Notes: generated by a model from the sequence alone, not told the origin. Shown: positions 33,250 to 42,807, numbered from the stretch's first letter. The stretch is 64,000 nt of DNA from Micromonospora sp. NBC_00421 (GCF_036017915.1 NZ_CP107929.1:5770001-5834000), one strand, 5' to 3'. Program-made: numbers and translations.

Positions 33250-33798
33250 TTAGGCGGGTCGGGCCAGGCCCTCCACCACCCGCGCACCGGGCAGCGCGCC
33301 GAGCGCCGGCCCCGGAAGGGCGATCTTGCTGTGCCGTACGCCGGAGCCGATGATCACGTGCGGGGTGGCGATCACCCGGGCGTCGACCAGGATCGGCCAG
33401 GACTCCGGCAGCCCGATCGGGGTGATCCCGCCGTACTCCATCCCGGTCGACTCGACCGCCTCGGCCATCGGGGCGAAGCTCGCCTTGCGGACGTCAAGCG
33501 CCCGGCGGACCACCCCGTTGACGTCGGCGCGGGTGGTGGCGAGCACCACGCAGGCCGCGTACCGGATCTCGCCCTCCCGCTTGCCGGCGATCACCACGCA
33601 GTTCGCCGACACGTCCAGCCCCACCTCGTACGCGGCACAGAAGGCCGCCGTGTCGGCCAGCGTGGCGTCGATCGGCGCGACCAGGACGTCATCGACGTCG
33701 ACGGGCGCCTCCGCCGGCCACTGCGCCAGCGCGGCGGCCACCGGCGGGGCCAGCAGGTCGGGTCGGGTCCGGGCGGGCTCAGTCTGCAACGTTCCCAT
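33250..33798 (-). CDS. YbaK/EbsC-family aminoacyl-tRNA deacylase
   Basis: 182 aa from ATG (a GTG directly precedes it). The YbaK fold is seen in VDVSANCVVIAGKREGEIRYAACVVLATTR, the lysine-containing VRRALDVRKASFAP, and GMEYGGITPIGLPESWPILVDARV, ending with IIGSGVRHSKIALPG. Family members hydrolyse mischarged tRNAs (Cys- or Ala-tRNA-Pro); note a full ProRS with editing domain 2 kb away. The substrate of this paralog is not certain. Confidence 0.92.
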   Translation of the reverse strand: MGTLQTEPARTRPDLLAPPVAAALAQWPAEAPVDVDDVLVAPIDATLADTAAFCAAYEVGLDVSANCVVIAGKREGEIRYAACVVLATTRADVNGVVRRALDVRKASFAPMAEAVESTGMEYGGITPIGLPESWPILVDARVIATPHVIIGSGVRHSKIALPGPALGALPGARVVEGLARPA

Positions 33799-33852
33799 CA
33801 CGGCAGCGATCCTCGCACCCCACGCCGCAGGTCGCCCGCCGACCCCGACGGG

Positions 33853-34047
33853 TCAGTTGCCCCCGAGGAAGGAGTTCTCCCGCAGGAACGCCTGGTCGTC
33901 GACAGTCGCCGAGCGGGCCACCCGCAGCGCCTGTGGCCGACGGGCCTCCAGATCCTCCATGCCGTGCCGCACGGCGAGGCGGATCACCCCGTAGAGGAAG
34001 ACCAGACCGAAGACGTAGAGCAGCACGGTGACGACGAAGAGCAGCAT
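33853..34047 (-). CDS. Small single-pass membrane protein
   Basis: 64 aa. Residues 1-25 are a transmembrane helix (MLLFVVTVLLYVFGLVFLYGV), followed by a basic juxtamembrane part and a charged cytoplasmic tail ending FLRENSFLGGN. A TACCGT hexamer ends 6 nt before the ATG and there is no ribosome site, so it is probably leaderless. Function unknown. Confidence 0.7.
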   Translation of the reverse strand: MLLFVVTVLLYVFGLVFLYGVIRLAVRHGMEDLEARRPQALRVARSATVDDQAFLRENSFLGGN

Positions 34048-34053
34048 GCCGTC

Positions 34054-34059
34054 ACGGTA
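34054..34059 (-). promoter_or_regulatory. -10-like hexamer for the small membrane protein
   Basis: TACCGT on the minus strand, 6 nt before the ATG at 34047. Confidence 0.4.
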
Positions 34060-34084
34060 GGCAGCGGGCGAATCAGAGTTCGGC

Positions 34085-34870
34085 TCATCTTCGTCCGGGT
34101 CCCCCGTACGTGTCGGCCAGGTGGTCGGCCCAGGTCCGTCGTCCGGTCGGTACTGCTGTCGTGGTCAGCCCACCCGCCCGCAGTTCCCGCCCCAGCCGCC
34201 CCGGCAGGCGCACCGGCAGCAGCGGGCGGCGGGAGTGCCGGGCAGCCCGCCAGGCCCGTACCGCCTCGTCGAAGCGGAGCACCTGCGGACCGCCGTACTC
34301 CTCGATCCCGGTCAGCGGGCCGGTGGTGAGCCGGTCCGCGAGCCGGGCGGCCACCTCGTGCGGGTCGACCGGCTGGGCCAGCACCGCCGGGTCACCCGGC
34401 ACCGGGCCGAGCCGGCTCGCCGTCCGCAACAGCCGGTCCAGGAAGTCAGGGAACTGGGTGGCCCGCAGCACCGTCCACGGCACCGGACCCGCAGCCACCA
34501 CCCGCTCCGCCGCCAGCTTGTGCCGGTAGTACGGGATCGGCACCCGGTCCACGCCGACGATCGAGACGTACAGCAGGTGGCCCACCCCGGCGTGCGCGGC
34601 GGCCAACGCCAGCCGGCGGGTGCCCAGCACGTCCACCCGGTGCGTCCGGGCACCGCCACCGGGCAGGGACGCCAGGTGCAGCACCGCGTCCACTCCGGCG
34701 ACCGCCTCGGCCAACCCGCGGCCGGTGCCCAGGTCGGCGACCGCCCAGTCCGCCGCCGGATCGTGCCGGGGCCGCCGGCTCATCGCCCGTACCGTGAAAT
34801 CGTCGGTACGCAGCCGGGGCAGCACCGCCCGCCCCAGCGTCCCGCCCGCCCCCGTAACCAGCACCCGCAT
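34085..34870 (-). CDS. NAD(P)-binding atypical SDR (NmrA-like)
   Basis: 261 aa from ATG with GGAGGGAG upstream. Rossmann motif G7-x-x-G10-x-x-G13 (MRVLVTGAGGTLGRAVL), then VRAMSRRPR which suits NADP phosphate binding, and DAVLHLASLPGG. SIVGVDRVPIPYYRHKLAAE has the YxxxK-like YRHK, and there is a late EEYGGPQVLRFDE segment. Similar proteins are redox sensors or reductases for quinone-like compounds. It lies downstream of the MFS gene (95 nt) on the same strand. Confidence 0.87.
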   Translation of the reverse strand: MRVLVTGAGGTLGRAVLPRLRTDDFTVRAMSRRPRHDPAADWAVADLGTGRGLAEAVAGVDAVLHLASLPGGGARTHRVDVLGTRRLALAAAHAGVGHLLYVSIVGVDRVPIPYYRHKLAAERVVAAGPVPWTVLRATQFPDFLDRLLRTASRLGPVPGDPAVLAQPVDPHEVAARLADRLTTGPLTGIEEYGGPQVLRFDEAVRAWRAARHSRRPLLPVRLPGRLGRELRAGGLTTTAVPTGRRTWADHLADTYGGPGRR

Positions 34871-34965
34871 CCCGGCTCCCTCCACCGACCGTCCGACGAA
34901 CCGGCCACCCGGAACGTGACGCCGGCCCGACCATCCTCGCAATCGGCCAGGCGGGATTCGCCGGA

Positions 34966-36336
34966 TCAGGCGGGCTGTCCCCGGGCCGGCACCACCCGGC
35001 CGGCGAGCACCGCGCCGAGCAGCGCGCAGCCCACCGCCACGGCGAGCATCCCCGCGTACCCTGCCTTGTCGGGTGCCGTCCCGGTGGCGAGCACCGAGCC
35101 GGTCAGCGCCAGCACGGTGGCGGTGAACAACGAATCGGCAAGCTGCAGCGACGAACTGTTGCGTCCCTGCTCGTCGGGGGCCGACAGGGCCAGGGTCAAC
35201 ACCGACAGCGACGGGTACGCCAAGCCCATCCCCAGCCCGGCGATCGCCCAACCGGCCACCCCGACCGCCACCGGCACCGGTGGCCACACGGCGAGGGTGA
35301 GCGTGGCGGTGCCCACCGCCACGCAGGCCAGGCCCCACCGGGGCAGGGTCGCCGTGGAACGCGGCGGCGACAGTCGGCCCTGGAGCCAGGACCCCACCGA
35401 CCAGGACAGCGCCCCGACGGTCAGCACCAGACCGGCGGCGGTCGGCGTGAAACCCCGCTCCCGGGACAGCATCAGCGGGATGACCACCTCCGCGCCCGCG
35501 AACGCCGCCGCCGCCAGCCCGCGCAGACCCACCACCGTCGGCAGGCCCCGGGCGGCCCGCAGGAACCCCGCCGGCAGCAGCCGGGGCGCGCTGACCACCA
35601 AGCCGGCGAGGGCAACCGAGACCAGGATCACGGCGAGCGCGCCGCGCTGCTGCCCCCCGTGGTGCAGCAGTGCGGCGCTCACCCCCGCCCCGGCCGCCCA
35701 GCCGATCCGGGCCGCCGCGCCCGCCGGTGGCCCGGCCGGCGTCGGGCGGTCGAGCGTGCGCAGGCCCGACTCGACAAGCAGCACCGCCGGCAGCGCCACC
35801 ACCGGCACCGCGAGGAAGACCCACCGCCAGCCCAGGTACTCGACGATCAGCCCGGCCACCGCCGGCCCGACAAGCGACGGTACGACCCACGCCGCCGCGA
35901 ACGCCGCGAAGACCCGACGCCGCAGCTCCTCTGGATACGCCTGCCCGACCACCACGTACAACGCGACGGAGAGCAACCCGGACCCGAGGCCCTGCACCGC
36001 CCGCCCGACCACCAGCGTGCCCATCGCGGTGGCACTCCCGGCGACGAACAGTCCGACGACGAACAGCCCCACCCCGCACCACATCGGGCCGCGTGGCCCC
36101 CGGGCGTCACACCAGATGCCGGAGAGCACCATGGCCAGCACCGCAGCGGCGAACGAACCGCCGAAGGCGAGCGCGTACAGCCCCAACCCGTCAAGCGCGC
36201 GGGCCACCGTGGGCATCGCGGTGCCCACCGCCAGCGCCTCGAAGGCGAGCAGCGACACCAGGGCGACGCTGCCCACCGTCATCGCCCGCAGTTGCGGACC
36301 ATAGAGGCGGGCCGACGGGGTGAGGGTCGCGGTCAC
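34966..36336 (-). CDS. MFS transporter
   Basis: 456 aa from GTG, with about 12-14 transmembrane helices across the whole length. MFS loop signature variants are GIWCDARGPRGP after helix 2 and RAVQGLGSGLLSVALYVVVG (motif C-like region in helix 5). YPEELRRRVFAAFAAAWVVPSLVGP is typical of drug:H+ antiporters (EmrB/QacA type). Probably exports a small toxic compound; substrate unknown. The ribosome site is weak. Confidence 0.87.
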   Translation of the reverse strand: MTATLTPSARLYGPQLRAMTVGSVALVSLLAFEALAVGTAMPTVARALDGLGLYALAFGGSFAAAVLAMVLSGIWCDARGPRGPMWCGVGLFVVGLFVAGSATAMGTLVVGRAVQGLGSGLLSVALYVVVGQAYPEELRRRVFAAFAAAWVVPSLVGPAVAGLIVEYLGWRWVFLAVPVVALPAVLLVESGLRTLDRPTPAGPPAGAAARIGWAAGAGVSAALLHHGGQQRGALAVILVSVALAGLVVSAPRLLPAGFLRAARGLPTVVGLRGLAAAAFAGAEVVIPLMLSRERGFTPTAAGLVLTVGALSWSVGSWLQGRLSPPRSTATLPRWGLACVAVGTATLTLAVWPPVPVAVGVAGWAIAGLGMGLAYPSLSVLTLALSAPDEQGRNSSSLQLADSLFTATVLALTGSVLATGTAPDKAGYAGMLAVAVGCALLGAVLAGRVVPARGQPA

Positions 36337-36425
36337 CGGCCAGCCCCGGCCCGGGACGGTACGTCAGGCATGTGCCCAGCCTGCGACCTGCACCCCGGTT
36401 CAGGTCAAGGGTGAGCCCGGTCTCG

Positions 36426-36686
36426 TCACGCCGACTCCAGCGCCTCCCCGACCCCCTTGGCCAGCCCCGACAGGTGCTGGTCGGCGAGCAGGTGACCGGC
36501 GGTGATCACCAGGGCGAGCGGCCACTCGATGACCTGGAGGGCGGCGAGCACCCCCAGCCCGGCGTAGTAGGCGAGTTTGTCCGGCGGTGGCACCGCCACC
36601 TCCCCCAGCATCGGCACCTCCACCCGCCTCGTGTACGCCCGGACCATCTCGTGGCCGCCGCTGAGGTGACGCGTGATCGTGCTCAT
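36426..36686 (-). CDS. Small membrane-associated protein, divergent from a P-type ATPase
   Basis: 86 aa from ATG with GGGAGG upstream. The N-terminal 30 residues are polar, then a hydrophobic segment (about 40-66: LAYYAGLGVLAALQVIEWPLAL), and an acidic/Ala-rich end. The conserved-looking PPPDKLAYYAGL may mark a family. In mycobacteria small DUF1490 proteins accompany metal P-type ATPases; this could be a comparable partner, but I cannot confirm the family. It is divergent from the ATPase with a 202-nt gap. Confidence 0.72.
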   Translation of the reverse strand: MSTITRHLSGGHEMVRAYTRRVEVPMLGEVAVPPPDKLAYYAGLGVLAALQVIEWPLALVITAGHLLADQHLSGLAKGVGEALESA

Positions 36687-36888
36687 TCCGGCCTCCCTGC
36701 CGACTACGTCGGGTCGTCAGCCGGATTCCACAGGCACCGCCGTCCATGCCCCGCCACCGGCGGAAACTTCCCCCGGTCCGGGGGCATAACGGACGCCCTG
36801 CCGGGAAGCCAGGCCGCCTGACGAACGCGGGAGGCGAGATGGCGTACGGCGGCAGTGGGCGGGACCGACGAGTCGGCCGTACCACTCG

Positions 36889-39800
36889 ATGACCACGCTG
36901 GGCCGGGTCGCCGGTCGGCTCCTCCCGTCGGTGCCGGTGCCGCCAGTGGTCAGCGGGGCGTCCCGTACCGTCGGATCGGCCGCCGGGCGGCTGGCCCGGG
37001 TGGCCGGGCTGACCCGCCGCCGGGTCTGGTCCCGCGACGGCCGGCACCACATCGAGGTGCACGGCGTCTGCCAGGACGGCGGTGACCGGCTGGCCCGCCA
37101 GGTCGAGGCGGCGCTGGAACGGATGCCCGGGGTGGCCTGGGCGCGGGTGAACGCCCCCTCCGGCCGGGTGGTGGTGGCCGTCGAGGAACCGAAGCCGAAG
37201 CTGGCGGCCCTGATCGAGACGGTGGGCCGGGTCGAACGGGTCTGCCCGCACGAGCCGGACCCGGAGATCCCGCCCCCGCACCCGCCGGAGGACGGGCCGC
37301 GTACCCCCAGGACCCTCGGCGCGCTCGCCTCCGACGCGCTCGGCCTGACCATCTCCGCCGCCACCCGGATCCTGCCGTTCACCCCGGTCCCGGGGGAGGT
37401 GGCCGGCCTGCTCACCGCCGTCGACCTGCACCCGAAGCTGCACCACCTCGCCGGCCGGGGGTTGCGCGCCGACCCGCGCGCCGAGGTGCTGTTCCCGCTC
37501 GCCGAGGCGGTCGTACAGGGGCTGACCGGCGGCTGGGCCGGCATCGTCCTGGACGGCGCGCAGCGGATCGTGCAGTGGGGTGAGGCCCGGGCCCAGCTCG
37601 CCACCTGGACCCGGGCCGAGCCGAAGTTGACCGGTGACCCGGAGCGCGCTGTCGCCCGCCTGACCGGGGCCGGGCGGCCCTGCCCCCGACCCGACGGCCC
37701 GGTCGAGCGGTACATCTCGACCATGCTCGCCACCGGGGTCACCGCCGGGGCCGCCGCGCTGCCCGTCGCCGGCCCGAAGCGGGCCGCCGCGCTCGGACTC
37801 GCCGCGCTGCCCAAGGCCCCCGGCAGCGGCCGCGAGGGGTACGCCGCCCAGCTCGGCCGGATCCTCGCCCGGCGTGGCGTGATCGCCATGGACCGCAGTG
37901 TGCTGCGGGAACTCGACCGGATCGACACGGTGGTGCTGGACGCGGCCGTGCTCGGCTCGGCCCGGGGCGTCCTCGCCGACCTGGCGCCGGTGGCCGACGC
38001 GGACACCGGGGAGGTGGTCGGCCGGGCGTTCGCCCTCTTCGACCCCGACCACCCGGACGACGTCCACGAGACGGACGGCTGGCGGCTCGGCCCGCTGGCC
38101 GACCTCGACGCCGCCGACCCGGGGGACACCCCGGACAGCCGGCGGCTGCGCGCGGCGGGCGGACCGCTGCTCGGTCTCGTCCACGGTGACGCCCTCACCG
38201 CCGTCGTCCGGGTCACGCCCGAACCGGCACCCGGCGTGGACGCGCTGCCCACCGCCGCCCGGCACGCCGGCCTGCGCCTGGTGGTGGCCGGTGCCGACCC
38301 GCAGCGGTACGGCTTCGCCGACGCGGTGCTGCCCGGCGGGGACCGGCTCGCCGAGTCCGTCCGCACCCTGCAACGCGACGGCGCGGTGGTGATGCTGGTC
38401 TCCGGCGACCGGGCGGCGCTGGCCGGGTCCGACTGCGGGCTCGGCGTGGCCGCCCCCGAGGACCTGCCCCCGTGGGGCGCCCACCTGCTCGTCGGCACCG
38501 ACCTGCGGATCCCCGCACTGTTGATCGAGGCGGCCGGGGTGGCCCGGCGGATGACCAGGCAGAACATCCACCTCGCCATGGCCGGCACCGGCCTCGGCGC
38601 GTTGGGCGCGTTCACCGCCGCCGCACCGCAACTGCCTGGCCGCAGCCTCGCCGCCGTCAACGGCGCGGCGGCACTGGCCTTCGCCAACGGGGTGTGGCGG
38701 GCCCGCCGGCTGCCCGACCCGGTGCAAGCCCCGATGCCGGCCACCACCGCCTGGCACCTGATGCCGGTGTCGGCCGTGCTGCGTCAGCTCGACACCACGC
38801 CGGACGGCCTGACCGACGCCGAGGCGCAGCACCGGCACCGCGCCGGCCCGGACGCGTCGACCGGCCCGGTCAGCCTGTTCCGGGCCTTCGTCGACGAGTT
38901 GGCCAACCCGCTCACGCCGGTGCTGGCCGCCGGCGCGGTCCTCTCCGCGGCGTTCGGCTCACTTGTCGACGCGGCCCTGGTCGGAGGCGTGATCGGCGGT
39001 TCGGCGCTGGTCGGGGCGGTGCACCAGCGCAACACCGACCGGGCACTGGCCGAGTTGCTGTCCCGGTCGGCGGTCACCGCCCGGGTGCTGCGGGACGGGA
39101 CCGCACGGGTGACCGCCGCCGAGGACCTGGTCCCCGGGGACGTGGTGACCGTCGGCCCGGGGGACGCGGTGCCGGCCGACTGCCGGGTGCTCACCGCCGA
39201 CGGGCTGGAGGCCGACGAGTCGTCGCTGACCGGTGAGTCGTTGCCGGTCAGCAAGGGAGCCGACCCGGTCGTCGCCGCCGCCCTGGCCGACCGCGTCTCG
39301 ATGCTGTACGAGGGCACCACCATCGCCGCCGGCCACGGCACCGCGGTGGTGGTGGCGACCGGTGCCGGGACCGAGTCCGGCCGGAGCCTCGCGCTGGCCA
39401 GCCAGGCCCCACCGGAAAGCGGGGTAGAGGCCCGGCTCGGCAAGCTCACCCGCGCGGCGATCCCACTGGCCGCCGCGTCGGCGATCGCGGTGGCCGGGGC
39501 GGGGCTGTTGCGGGGCGTACCACTGGGGCAGACGGCGGCGACCGCCGCGAACCTGGCCGTGGCGTCGGTGCCGGAGGGGCTGCCGTTCCTGGTCAGCGCG
39601 GCGCAGCTGGCCGCCGCGCGGCGGCTGGCCGAGCACGGGGCGTTGGTCCGCAACCCGCGCACCATCGAGGCGCTGGGCCGGGTGGACGTGCTCTGCTTCG
39701 ACAAGACCGGCACCCTCACCGAGGGCAAGCTGCTGCTCGCCGGGGTCGGCGACGACGGCCGGTTCGCCGATCTGCACGGCCTCGACGACGGGTTGCGCCG

Positions 39801-41304
39801 GGTCCTCGCCGCCGGGCTGCGGGCCACCCCGTACGCGGCCGATCCGGAGGAGTTGCCGCAGCACACCGACCGGGCGGTCCGTCATGGCGCACGGCAGGCG
39901 GAGGTGACCGAGCAGACCGACGCGGGCGGTTGGACGGCGGTGGGCGGGCTGCCGTTCGAGCCGTCCCGGGGTTACCACGCGACCGTCGGCCGGACCACCG
40001 ACGGGATGCTGCTCAGCGTGAAGGGCGCCCCGGAGACGGTGCTGCCCCGGTGCGGTGCGTGGCGGCTGCCGGGCGGCCGGGAAGAGCCGCTTGACGACGA
40101 ACGTCGGGGCCGGCTGCACACCGTGCTCGCCGAGCGGGCCGGGGCGGGCCATCGGATCCTCGCCGTGGCGGAGTGCCGGGCCGGTGCCGAGGCGGTCACC
40201 GACGACGAGGTGCGGGGGCTGGTCTTCGTCGGTTTCCTCGCCCTCGCCGACGGGGTACGGGACAGCGCCGCCCCGGCCGTGCGCCGGATCCGACAGGCCG
40301 GCGTGCACACCATCATGATCACCGGGGACCATCCGGCCACCGCCGAGGCTATCGCGTCGGCGATCAGTCCGGAGACCGACGGTCAGCGGGTGGTCACCGC
40401 CACCGAGCTGGACCGGTTGGACGACGCGGCGCTGGGCGAGCTGCTGGGCCGTACCGACGTGGTGGCCCGGTGCACCCCGGCGCACAAGGTACGGATCATC
40501 CAGGCGTTGCAGAAGTGCGGGCGTACCGTGGCGATGACAGGTGACGGTGCCAACGACGCACCCGCCATCCGGCTGGCCGACGTGGGCATCGCCCTCGGCC
40601 AACGGGGCACCCCGGCCGCCCGCGCCGCCGCCGACCTGGTGGTCACCGACGACCGGTTGGAGACCATCATCGCCACCCTGGTCGAGGGGCGGGCGATGTG
40701 GTCGTCGGTACGCCACGCGCTGAGCATCCTGGTCGGCGGCAATCTCGGCGAGATCGCGTTCAGCGTGCTCAGCGCCGCCCTCACCGGCCGCTCGGCACTC
40801 AGCGGCCGACAGTTGCTCCTGGTCAACCTGCTCACCGACCTGGCGCCGGCGCTGGCCATCGCGATCCGGCCACCCGACTCCGACCACGCCGACGGGCTGC
40901 TCCGCGAGGGGCCGGACGCCTCACTCGGCGGCACCATGACCCGGGAGATCGGGCTGCGCGCCGCCGCCACCACCCTGGGTGCGACCGCCGGCTGGACGGT
41001 GGCCCGCTGGACCGGCCGGGAACGACGGGCCGGCACGGTGGCCCTGGTCTCGCTGGTCGGCACCCAACTGGGGCAGACCGTCCTCGCCGGTGGCACCAGT
41101 CCGACGGTGCTCGCGTCGACCGCCGCGTCGGTCGGCGTGCTCGCCGCCGTGGTGCAGACGCCAGGGGTGAGCCAGTTCTTCGGTTGCACCCCGCTCGGCC
41201 CGGTGGGCTGGGGGATCGCCGCCGGTTCGGCGCTCGGCGCGACCTTCGCCAACGGCGCGCTGACCCGCCTGGTGGAGCACCTACCGTCCCCACCCACCCG
41301 CTGA
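36889..41304 (+). CDS. Very large cation-transporting P-type ATPase (CtpI/CtpH-like)
   Basis: 1471 aa. The first ~600 residues are an extended region with a heavy-metal-associated-like segment (about 45-110) and a degenerate second HAD-like part. The ATPase core follows: SLTGESLPVSK actuator motif near 780, PEGLP at 895-899, phosphorylation site D938-KTGT, KGAPE-type nucleotide loop, G1218-DGANDAP hinge, and C-terminal helices. The PEGLP motif in the ion-binding helix is of the P2 type, not the CPC of heavy-metal pumps, so the ion may be Ca2+ or Mg2+ rather than copper or zinc. The giant N-terminus is known from mycobacterial CtpI. The ribosome site is weak. Confidence 0.88.
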   Translation: MTTLGRVAGRLLPSVPVPPVVSGASRTVGSAAGRLARVAGLTRRRVWSRDGRHHIEVHGVCQDGGDRLARQVEAALERMPGVAWARVNAPSGRVVVAVEEPKPKLAALIETVGRVERVCPHEPDPEIPPPHPPEDGPRTPRTLGALASDALGLTISAATRILPFTPVPGEVAGLLTAVDLHPKLHHLAGRGLRADPRAEVLFPLAEAVVQGLTGGWAGIVLDGAQRIVQWGEARAQLATWTRAEPKLTGDPERAVARLTGAGRPCPRPDGPVERYISTMLATGVTAGAAALPVAGPKRAAALGLAALPKAPGSGREGYAAQLGRILARRGVIAMDRSVLRELDRIDTVVLDAAVLGSARGVLADLAPVADADTGEVVGRAFALFDPDHPDDVHETDGWRLGPLADLDAADPGDTPDSRRLRAAGGPLLGLVHGDALTAVVRVTPEPAPGVDALPTAARHAGLRLVVAGADPQRYGFADAVLPGGDRLAESVRTLQRDGAVVMLVSGDRAALAGSDCGLGVAAPEDLPPWGAHLLVGTDLRIPALLIEAAGVARRMTRQNIHLAMAGTGLGALGAFTAAAPQLPGRSLAAVNGAAALAFANGVWRARRLPDPVQAPMPATTAWHLMPVSAVLRQLDTTPDGLTDAEAQHRHRAGPDASTGPVSLFRAFVDELANPLTPVLAAGAVLSAAFGSLVDAALVGGVIGGSALVGAVHQRNTDRALAELLSRSAVTARVLRDGTARVTAAEDLVPGDVVTVGPGDAVPADCRVLTADGLEADESSLTGESLPVSKGADPVVAAALADRVSMLYEGTTIAAGHGTAVVVATGAGTESGRSLALASQAPPESGVEARLGKLTRAAIPLAAASAIAVAGAGLLRGVPLGQTAATAANLAVASVPEGLPFLVSAAQLAAARRLAEHGALVRNPRTIEALGRVDVLCFDKTGTLTEGKLLLAGVGDDGRFADLHGLDDGLRRVLAAGLRATPYAADPEELPQHTDRAVRHGARQAEVTEQTDAGGWTAVGGLPFEPSRGYHATVGRTTDGMLLSVKGAPETVLPRCGAWRLPGGREEPLDDERRGRLHTVLAERAGAGHRILAVAECRAGAEAVTDDEVRGLVFVGFLALADGVRDSAAPAVRRIRQAGVHTIMITGDHPATAEAIASAISPETDGQRVVTATELDRLDDAALGELLGRTDVVARCTPAHKVRIIQALQKCGRTVAMTGDGANDAPAIRLADVGIALGQRGTPAARAAADLVVTDDRLETIIATLVEGRAMWSSVRHALSILVGGNLGEIAFSVLSAALTGRSALSGRQLLLVNLLTDLAPALAIAIRPPDSDHADGLLREGPDASLGGTMTREIGLRAAATTLGATAGWTVARWTGRERRAGTVALVSLVGTQLGQTVLAGGTSPTVLASTAASVGVLAAVVQTPGVSQFFGCTPLGPVGWGIAAGSALGATFANGALTRLVEHLPSPPTR

Positions 41305-41308
41305 CCCC

Positions 41309-41336
41309 GCCTGCCGCCTGCCGCCTGCCGCCTGCC
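41309..41336. repeat. 7-bp tandem repeat (GCCTGCC x4)
   Basis: Four exact copies of GCCTGCC directly after the P-type ATPase stop codon, followed by a partial unit. Confidence 0.8.
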
Positions 41337-41350
41337 GCAAGATCGTGCTC

Positions 41351-41405
41351 CAACAACGAAGTAGTGGCATCCTGCGGCAGGATGGCCACTACTTCCGTGT
41401 TGTTG
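41351..41405. terminator. Long imperfect hairpin between convergent genes
   Basis: Arms at 41351-41375 and 41377-41405 pair over about 25 positions (CAACAAC / GTTGTTG, AGTAGTGG / CCACTACT, ATCCTGC / GCAGGAT), with a 1-nt and a 3-nt bulge. It can end transcription of the P-type ATPase (plus) and of the Sua5 gene (minus, stop at 41418). Confidence 0.65.
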
Positions 41406-41417
41406 CCCGGCTTCTGC

Positions 41418-42425
41418 TCATCGCCCGGCGGCCCGGGCAGGTGGTGGCGGGGACCAGGTGGCGGCGGCGCGGCCCAGCCGGTCGTTGATCGCCCGGCCGA
41501 TCCCCTCGTCGGGGGCCAGTTCGGCAAGAATCTCGGTTACCCCGGCCGCGTCCAGCCGGTGCAGCGCGTCGAAGAGCCGGGCGGCGGCCTCGGTCAGGTC
41601 ACCGGCGGGCGAGAGCACCTCGACCGCCGCGTAGCCGGCGGCCGGCCGCTCCCGGAAGGCCAGGAACCCCCGCCGGACACCGCCGACCGGTTCCGGCACC
41701 ACACCCCCCACCACCCGCAACGGGGTACGCGGTGCGTAGTGCGCGGCCAACGTACCGGGAGCCACCGGCTGCCCGGAGCTGCCCGGTCGGACGGTCACCG
41801 GGCCGATCGCCGCGATGAGCTCCTCCACGGGCAGCGCCCCGAGGCGCAGCACCACCGCCTGCGGTCCCCGCGCGTCCACGATTGTCGACTCGATCCCGCA
41901 CCGGGTGGGGCCGCCGTCGAGCACCACGTCGACCGCCGCGCCGAGCCCGCGTACGACATGCTCGGCCCGGGTCGGGCTGAGCTGCCCGAACCGGTTGGCG
42001 CTCGGTGCGGCCACCGGCACCCCGGCGGACCTGATCAACGCGCGGGCGGACGCCTCGTCGGGCACCCGGACAGCCATGGTGTCCAGGCCGGAGGTGACGA
42101 TGGGCGGGATCACGGCCGGCCGGTCCACGATCAGGGTGAGCGGCCCCGGCCAGAAGCGCTCGGCCAGCGCCGCGACCGGCGGGGGCAGCGTACCGACGAG
42201 AGCCGGCAGGTCGGCGGCGTCGGCCAGGTGGGTGATCAGCGGATCGAAGCTCGGCCGGGCCTTGGCCTCGAAGATCCGCGCCGCGGCCCGGGCATCCAAC
42301 GCGTTCGCGCCGAGCCCGTAGACCGTCTCGGTGGGGAAGGCCACCAGCCCGCCGGCCCGTAGCACGGCGGCGGCCTCGGCGATGCCGCGCTCGGCGGGCA
42401 GGACGCGGGGAGATCCGATGGTCAC
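41418..42425 (-). CDS. L-threonylcarbamoyladenylate synthase (Sua5 type)
   Basis: 335 aa from GTG. The YrdC/TsaC domain occupies about 10-195 (GGLVAFPTETVYGLGANALD, KARPSFDPLITHL, RFWPGPLTL, VPVAAPSANRFGQLSPT). The C-terminal Sua5 domain is about 210-330 (RPGSSGQPVAPGTLAAHYAPRTPL, FDALHRLDAAG). It makes threonylcarbamoyl-AMP for the t6A37 modification of ANN-decoding tRNAs. TAGCGT ends 7 nt before the start and no ribosome site is seen, so the mRNA is probably leaderless. Confidence 0.93.
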   Translation of the reverse strand: MTIGSPRVLPAERGIAEAAAVLRAGGLVAFPTETVYGLGANALDARAAARIFEAKARPSFDPLITHLADAADLPALVGTLPPPVAALAERFWPGPLTLIVDRPAVIPPIVTSGLDTMAVRVPDEASARALIRSAGVPVAAPSANRFGQLSPTRAEHVVRGLGAAVDVVLDGGPTRCGIESTIVDARGPQAVVLRLGALPVEELIAAIGPVTVRPGSSGQPVAPGTLAAHYAPRTPLRVVGGVVPEPVGGVRRGFLAFRERPAAGYAAVEVLSPAGDLTEAAARLFDALHRLDAAGVTEILAELAPDEGIGRAINDRLGRAAATWSPPPPARAAGR

Positions 42426-42432
42426 GTCCCCG

Positions 42433-42438
42433 ACGCTA
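42433..42438 (-). promoter_or_regulatory. -10-like hexamer for leaderless Sua5 mRNA
   Basis: TAGCGT on the minus strand, 7 nt before the GTG at 42425. Confidence 0.45.
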
Positions 42439-42582
42439 GCCTGCCGTCCCCGCCCGGTCCGGTGCGGGTGGCCGGCGGCTACCCGGCGGTGGGGCCGAAC
42501 GACGTGCGGGGCGGCCCGGCCTCCGCCCAGCAGACACCGCCGCGGAACTCCACCCCCGGGACACCGTCGGCCGTCATCCGGG

Positions 42583-42696
42583 TCAGCGCCGACGGGAACG
42601 ACGCAACGCCCAGACGCCCCCGCCGACGGCAACCACCGTGGGCACGAGGCAGCAGAGCATCAGGACGACCAGGTGCCACGGCTTGACTGCTCCCAT
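42583..42696 (-). CDS. 37-residue single-pass membrane protein
   Basis: MGAVKPWHLVVLMLCCLVP then VVAVGGGVWALRRSRRR: one transmembrane helix with a positive C-terminus. TAGCCT ends 7 nt before the ATG (42704-42709) and no ribosome site exists, so it is probably leaderless. Similar tiny WHLVVL-type membrane proteins occur in other actinomycetes, as far as I recall. Function unknown. Confidence 0.6.
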   Translation of the reverse strand: MGAVKPWHLVVLMLCCLVPTVVAVGGGVWALRRSRRR

Positions 42697-42807
42697 GGCC
42701 GAGAGGCTAGAGGACGCGCGCCAACCGCGTCGTCCCTGTGCGCTCCCGGCAGGCAGGTCCCCGGTGTCCTTCCCGGAGGGTAGGTCACGTGGGGGAGGAT
42801 TGCGGGC

